From Acidobacteriota bacterium (lineage in GTDB: Bacteria; Acidobacteriota; Vicinamibacteria; Marinacidobacterales; Marinacidobacteraceae), in contig JAJEIY010000074.1 in NCBI GenBank assembly GCA_022828085.1, positions 1 to 64,000 of the forward strand: a DNA stretch of 64,000 bases, written 5' to 3'. The notes under the pieces are model-generated. The model had not been told where the DNA came from, did not search any database, and worked only from the letters and a program-made list of their open reading frames with translations. A program made the position numbers and the translations under genes. This document shows, one piece after another, positions 60,678-64,000 of this stretch. Numbering within the stretch: the stretch's first letter is position 1; every line of letters begins with the position of its first letter.

Positions 60678-61463
60678 CTACTCGGCGGCGCTGTAGGTGA
60701 AGCTGGCGTCCGCGGTGGCCATCTCGCCGACCGTGACCGCCATCTCCATCTCACCGAGGCGCTCGTGCCAGACGCCGACCGTGTAGTCGCCCGGCGGCAC
60801 GTTGCCAATGCTGAAGGAGCCGTCCATGCTGCTCACCGCGAAGTAGGGGTGGTCGAGGACGCCCGCGTAGCTGTTCATCCAGCGGTGCACGTCGCACTTG
60901 AACGGAACCATGACCTCGACGGTGTCGAAGGTCCGGGTGGTGCTCATGTTGGCGACCGGCTGGCCGATGTTGAACTCCTGGTTCGCCGTCGGGGTGGCGT
61001 GGATGTTGTGGAGCGTCGCGTCGCTGTTCAGGATGTTGAGTTCCTGTCCGACCTGGATGCCCAGCACGTGCGGCACGTAGACGCAGCCCTCCTGGTTCAG
61101 GACGACCGGCTCGGACGGGACGGGAAAGCTCATGCCGTCGAGGCCGCCCTTGATGTACACGAAGGCGTTCTGCAGGCCGCCCTCCATGTCGGTGATCACG
61201 AACTCGGTCATCACCGGGCTGTCGTGCATGCGGGCGCAGTTCGGGTCGGCGGCCATCTGGATGGCGTCGGCCGGCGGAGCGTCGCCGTCGAGCATGATCT
61301 TGCCGCTGATGGTCCCGGCGGTGGCCGGGTCCACGGTGGTCATGGTGGCGGCCGGGACGGCCTCCATCGCGGTGTCCGATTCGCCGCCGCCGCAACCGAC
61401 CATCAGGGCGGCGGCAAGGGGAATCGCGACCAGAATGAGCGTGCGAGGGGCTCTGTGAAGCAT
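60678..61463 (-). CDS. cupredoxin/carboxypeptidase-regulatory-like lipoprotein
   Basis: A 261-residue protein. The start was set at MLHRAPRTLILVAIPLAAAL, giving a lipoprotein signal with LMVGCGGG (Cys about 24). The middle (about 110-200) is cupredoxin-like: ILNSDATLHNIHATP offers a His ligand, and VPFKCDVHRWMNSYAGVLDH offers Cys, His (three after Cys) and Met. The last 60 residues (SSMDGSFSIGNVPPGDYTVG) are a CarboxypepD_reg-like beta-sandwich. Similar lipoproteins are often labelled methylamine-utilisation-like. It may carry a type 1 copper site for periplasmic electron transfer. Confidence 0.8.
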   Translation of the reverse strand: MLHRAPRTLILVAIPLAAALMVGCGGGESDTAMEAVPAATMTTVDPATAGTISGKIMLDGDAPPADAIQMAADPNCARMHDSPVMTEFVITDMEGGLQNAFVYIKGGLDGMSFPVPSEPVVLNQEGCVYVPHVLGIQVGQELNILNSDATLHNIHATPTANQEFNIGQPVANMSTTRTFDTVEVMVPFKCDVHRWMNSYAGVLDHPYFAVSSMDGSFSIGNVPPGDYTVGVWHERLGEMEMAVTVGEMATADASFTYSAAE

Positions 61464-61696
61464 CTTGCGGGGAACCTCCGTTCCGTGTGCGGGGGAATGA
61501 CCTGCGGTCCACAACCGGTCGGCCTGACAGACTCGGGCCGCAACTGACAGCCGGGAAACCGACTCGGCGGGGCGGTTTCGCCCCGATTCGAGCCGGGAAT
61601 TGTAGCAGCAGCCGCGGGGGAGCCCGGCGGCGCTCTTGCTGTGATCCGCTCCCGTCGGGGAGTTGTGGGGCGGGTGGGTCCGATGCCGCACTTCGG

Positions 61697-61725
61697 TTGG
61701 ACTTAGTTTAGTAAGTCAATAGACT
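61697..61725 (+). promoter_or_regulatory. promoter of the HTH/nucleotidyltransferase pair
   Basis: TTGGAC, a 17-base spacer and TAGACT, ending 6 bases before the HTH ATG. The transcript would be leaderless or nearly so. The region is noticeably AT-rich compared with its surroundings. Confidence 0.5.
61700..61717. promoter_or_regulatory. palindromic operator inside the promoter
   Basis: GACTTAGTTTAGTAAGTC has perfect 6-base arms (GACTTA/TAAGTC) around 6 bases. It lies between the -35 and -10 boxes, where binding of the encoded HTH protein would block transcription. Confidence 0.45.
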
Positions 61726-61731
61726 CCCCGG

Positions 61732-62298
61732 ATGGAAGTGATCGGTACCGTCCGCCGTCGGCGCGGGGTGTCCCAGCGAGCGCTGGCGCGACGCTCGGGA
61801 CTTTCGTTCCGGGGGGTGCAACTGCTGGAGACGCGCGGGCACGATGCACGCCTGTCGAGCCTGGAACGCGTCGCCCTTGCGCTCGGGCTTCCGCGCACGC
61901 AGATCCGCCGCGTCGTCGCCGGCGCGCTGTCCGAACCGCCGGATTCGCTCTACTGCGCCTCCGTCCGCATTCTGGAGGACGGGGAACCGTCGTGGCGGCG
62001 GCACTTCATGGACTGCGTGGACGCGGTACGCCGTTCGGGGTCGGCGGCGGCGCTGAAGACCCCAGCCGCCCCGGAGCTTCCGGAGTCTCTGCGGGCGATG
62101 GCGGCGGGCATCGCCGAGACGCTGGCAAAAGAGCGTGGGTTCGCCTCCCCCGGATGGACCCGTACGATCGGGCCGCTTGCCAATCCGTGGTTCGTCGCCG
62201 GCTACGAGAACCTCAAGGCGGCGGCGATCGTGGAGAGCCCGGTCGCTTTCCGGTCCCGCAACGTGTTCGTGCTGGCCAACTTTCTCGAACGGGCCTGA
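61732..62298 (+). CDS. helix-turn-helix (Xre-like) regulator, predicted antitoxin
   Basis: A 188-residue protein. Residues about 1-60 are an Xre/Cro-type HTH (TVRRRRGVSQRALARRSGLS, then GVQLLETRGHDARLSSLERVALALG). The C-terminal 110 residues are not assignable, but end with PWFVAGYENLKAAAIVESPV, which recalls the antitoxin halves that accompany DUF6036 and AbiEii nucleotidyltransferases. The next gene begins 2 bases after the stop. Autorepression through the palindrome in its promoter is likely. Confidence 0.8.
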   Translation: MEVIGTVRRRRGVSQRALARRSGLSFRGVQLLETRGHDARLSSLERVALALGLPRTQIRRVVAGALSEPPDSLYCASVRILEDGEPSWRRHFMDCVDAVRRSGSAAALKTPAAPELPESLRAMAAGIAETLAKERGFASPGWTRTIGPLANPWFVAGYENLKAAAIVESPVAFRSRNVFVLANFLERA

Positions 62299-62300
62299 CG

Positions 62301-62870
62301 TTGCTGGGCGCCACCCGTATTCGAGAGCTGTTCGAGGCGCTCGATCAGGAGCTTGCCGGGCGTTCGGTCGTCGGGGAGATCGGGTTGCTCGGCGGCGCGG
62401 TCATGTGCCTCGTGTTTCAGGCACGGGAGGCCACCCGGGACGTGGATGCGATCTTCGCACCGACCCGCGAGATTCGGCAGGCCGCCGGAGCGGTCGCCCG
62501 CGCGTACGGGCTGCCGGCGGATTGGCTGAACGACGCGGCGAAGGGCTTCGTTCTTTCAGCGCCTCCCCGTACTGACGTACTGGATCTGCCCAACCTGCGG
62601 GTCTGGGCCCCGACGGCCGAGTACCTGCTCGCGATGAAGTGTGTCTCCGCGCGCTACGACACCCACGATGCAGACGATGTCGCCTTCCTGGTCCGGCATC
62701 TCGGCCTGGTTTCGCCCGAGGAGGTGTTCGAGCGGATCACCCGCTACTACCCGCTCGAACGGGTGCCGGCCAGGACCCGCTTTCTCGTTGAGGAACTGCT
62801 GGGAGCAAGCGGGGACATGGGAACTGAGGACCGGCCCGGGACTTCCGCCGGGTCCGCGGGCGAGCGGTAG
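62301..62870 (+). CDS. DUF6036/AbiEii-like nucleotidyltransferase, predicted toxin
   Basis: A 189-residue protein in a frame the track opens earlier. The TTG start gives (M)LGATRIRELFEALDQELAGR and lies 2 bases after the HTH gene's stop. The nucleotidyltransferase motif is GEIGLLGGAVMCLVFQAREA followed by TRDVDAIFAP (DxD). Later residues LLAMKCVSARYDTHDADDVAFLVRHL match the conserved helical part of DUF6036 and AbiEii proteins. It may modify tRNA or another target when not restrained by its partner. The pair resembles a type IV or type II-like toxin-antitoxin module. Confidence 0.8.
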   Translation: MLGATRIRELFEALDQELAGRSVVGEIGLLGGAVMCLVFQAREATRDVDAIFAPTREIRQAAGAVARAYGLPADWLNDAAKGFVLSAPPRTDVLDLPNLRVWAPTAEYLLAMKCVSARYDTHDADDVAFLVRHLGLVSPEEVFERITRYYPLERVPARTRFLVEELLGASGDMGTEDRPGTSAGSAGER

Positions 62871-62895
62871 GATTCCGGCTCTTCCGACGCGCATC

Positions 62896-63846
62896 ATGTT
62901 CCTCCGGCTGGCATCGCCGCTCCGCCGAGCCCGGCGCCCGGGAAGTTGCTTTCCTTCGGCAGCGGCCCTCGTTGCCGCGCTGCTGTTCGCCGGCGGATGG
63001 AGCGCTCAGGACCCCTTCCGCATTCAGGTGCAGGTGGAGGCGGTCAACCTTGGGGTGGCGGTCAGCGACGAGCGCGGCCGCTTCGTCTCCGGCCTGACCG
63101 CTGACGACTTCGTGGTTCGCGAGGACGGGGTTCCCCAGCAGATCAGCTTCTTCGCGGCCGAAGCGGCCCCGCTCACGATCCTGGTGCTTCTCGACGCCTC
63201 GCTGAGCATGAGGGTGAGCCTCGACTACGTGAAGGAGGCGGCCGCCACCTTCGTGGATCGGCTCTGGGAGGGTGACGTCGCCATGATCGGCGAGTTCAAC
63301 GACCGGGTCCGGTTCGGGGGCGAGTTCACCGACGACCGGTTCCGGCTCACGGCGAACATCATGGCTCTCGACCCCCTGGGGCCGACCGCGCTCTACGACG
63401 CCTCGATCATGGCCCTCGAGCGGCTCCATTTCTCCGACGGGGACCGCAAGGTGCTGCTGATCTTCACCGACGGCGACGACTCGCGAAGCATGGGGTTTGG
63501 AAGCGAGATGAGCGCCGGCGACGCGATCGAAGCCGCCCGGCTCACCGATGCCGTCGTCTACGCGATCGGGTTCGAAGGAAACGGCGCCCGGGTCAACAAG
63601 CGGTTCCTGCGCCGGCTCACGGAGGAGACCGGCGGTCAGGCGCTCTTCCCGGAGCGGACCGGCGATCTCATCGGCAGCTTCGCGCGGATCGAGGCCGACA
63701 TGCACGCCCAGTACCGGCTCGCCTACATCCCGCGAGAGGCGGAGAGGGACGGCGAGTGGCGCGAGATCGAGGTGTCGGTCCGGGGGCGCCGCGACCTCCT
63801 GGCCAGAACCCGGAACGGCTACTACGCGTTCCCGAGCGAGGAGTAG
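62896..63846 (+). CDS. VWFA-related Acidobacterial domain protein (VWA, secreted)
   Basis: A 316-residue protein. The start was set at MFLRLASPLRRARRPGSCFP, with a signal sequence (AAALVAALLFAGGWSAQ). The opening strand block (VQVEAVNLGVAVSDERGRFVSGLTADDFVVREDG) and the MIDAS-containing VWA domain (LLDASLSMRV, DxSxS; then LIFTDGDDSRSMG) are hallmarks of the VWFA-related Acidobacterial family. The end (YRLAYIPREAERDGEWREIE) is typical as well. It binds a divalent metal and probably a protein ligand at the surface. It follows the nucleotidyltransferase by 25 bases. Confidence 0.92.
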   Translation: MFLRLASPLRRARRPGSCFPSAAALVAALLFAGGWSAQDPFRIQVQVEAVNLGVAVSDERGRFVSGLTADDFVVREDGVPQQISFFAAEAAPLTILVLLDASLSMRVSLDYVKEAAATFVDRLWEGDVAMIGEFNDRVRFGGEFTDDRFRLTANIMALDPLGPTALYDASIMALERLHFSDGDRKVLLIFTDGDDSRSMGFGSEMSAGDAIEAARLTDAVVYAIGFEGNGARVNKRFLRRLTEETGGQALFPERTGDLIGSFARIEADMHAQYRLAYIPREAERDGEWREIEVSVRGRRDLLARTRNGYYAFPSEE

Positions 63847-63884
63847 TCCGCCGCGAGCGCCATCCGGGCTGAACCGCCCGGCAT

Positions 63885-63931
63885 GTTTCGCTCCCCGATG
63901 GGGAGCGATGCCGGCCAGAGGCCGGCGCTCC
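63885..63931 (+). repeat. twin-hairpin dispersed repeat, copy 11
   Basis: GTTTCGCTCCCC GAT GGGGAGCGATGCCGGCC AGA GGCCGGCGCTCC. Both hairpins are perfect (CGCTCCCC/GGGGAGCG and GCCGGCC/GGCCGGC), making it the cleanest copy in the window. Confidence 0.75.
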
Positions 63932-63955
63932 AGAGCGCGCGACGGCGATCGGACG

Positions 63956-64000
63956 TTACGGCGCCCGCCACTTTCCGCGGCGCAGCAGCTCGCCGCTGCC
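63956..64000 (-). CDS. possible C-terminal fragment of a minus-strand gene
   Basis: Read on the minus strand, the right edge encodes GSGELLRRGKWRAP followed by TAA. The codon choice looks coding, and a repeat copy sits directly after the stop, as at other gene ends here. Too short to identify. Confidence 0.28.
   Translation of the reverse strand, partial: GSGELLRRGKWRAP

Noticed and set aside
1-64000. tRNA, rRNA or riboswitch genes
   Set aside because: I looked through the gaps for tRNA T-arm sequences, rRNA motifs and purine-riboswitch-like leaders and saw none; a covariance search would be decisive.

Overview
The window is uniformly GC-rich, densely coded DNA from a Gram-negative-type bacterium. 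It is most likely an Acidobacteriota chromosome. The evidence is a secreted GWxTD-motif protein, a VWA protein of the type called VWFA-related Acidobacterial, an ASPIC/UnbV FG-GAP protein, a TonB-dependent receptor with an N-terminal carboxypeptidase-regulatory-like domain, and a YpdA-type reductase. No rRNA, tRNA, CRISPR array, prophage or intact transposase was seen. The phylum call is an inference from gene content, not from a marker-gene tree.

Layout. 0-6 kb: repeats, then a minus-strand GWxTD protein divergent from a TPR protein and an FG-GAP/ASPIC protein. 6-9.4 kb: dolichyl-phosphate-mannose-synthase-like glycosyltransferase, SAM methyltransferase, cyclophilin lipoprotein, O6-alkylguanine-DNA alkyltransferase. 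8.8-14.3 kb: a tightly packed plus-strand cluster (HAD phosphatase, class III aminotransferase, SDR, two CoA-transferase subunits, ADP-ribosylglycohydrolase). 14.4-20.6 kb: DNA polymerase I, a small membrane lipoprotein, and a betaine-type ABC importer translationally coupled to rpiA. 20.7-25.7 kb: GH20 hexosaminidase, a GT4-like glycosyltransferase with a long acidic tail next to a protein with a long R/G/S-rich basic tail, and a STAS protein. 26-31 kb: phosphate acetyltransferase, an unusual M20-like lipoprotein, rpsU, purD and purE. 31.5-36.5 kb: TonB-dependent receptor, rlmN, YycJ-like hydrolase. 36.5-42.5 kb: purB-purS-purQ-purL-purF, mostly with overlapping start/stop codons. 42.5-45.5 kb: MNT nucleotidyltransferase with a HEPN remnant, gamma-glutamyltransferase, and a hicBA locus split by a small insertion element. 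45.5-53.5 kb: M16 peptidase, tandem cyclophilin, YpdA-like reductase, nitroreductase, D-aminoacylase-like amidohydrolase. 53.5-60.6 kb: tandem repeats, then a minus-strand run NUDIX-TlpA-RpoZ-M24-S9, and a TPR protein. 60.7-64 kb: cupredoxin-like lipoprotein, an HTH/DUF6036-like nucleotidyltransferase pair with its own AT-rich operator, and the VWA protein.

Two repeat systems stand out. (1) A dispersed twin-hairpin element, with the architecture hairpin - GATGCCG/GTGCCG - hairpin - GCGCTCC/GCGTTCC, fills most of the larger gaps, including a tandem array near 53.6 kb. (2) A small non-autonomous element with imperfect terminal inverted repeats and a TTAA target duplication sits in codons 7-8 of hicA. 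Removing it restores a canonical HicA N-terminus in frame. A diverged relative overlaps the 3' end of the phosphate acetyltransferase gene. Three toxin-antitoxin-like loci lie in the last 22 kb, two of them visibly decayed or interrupted.
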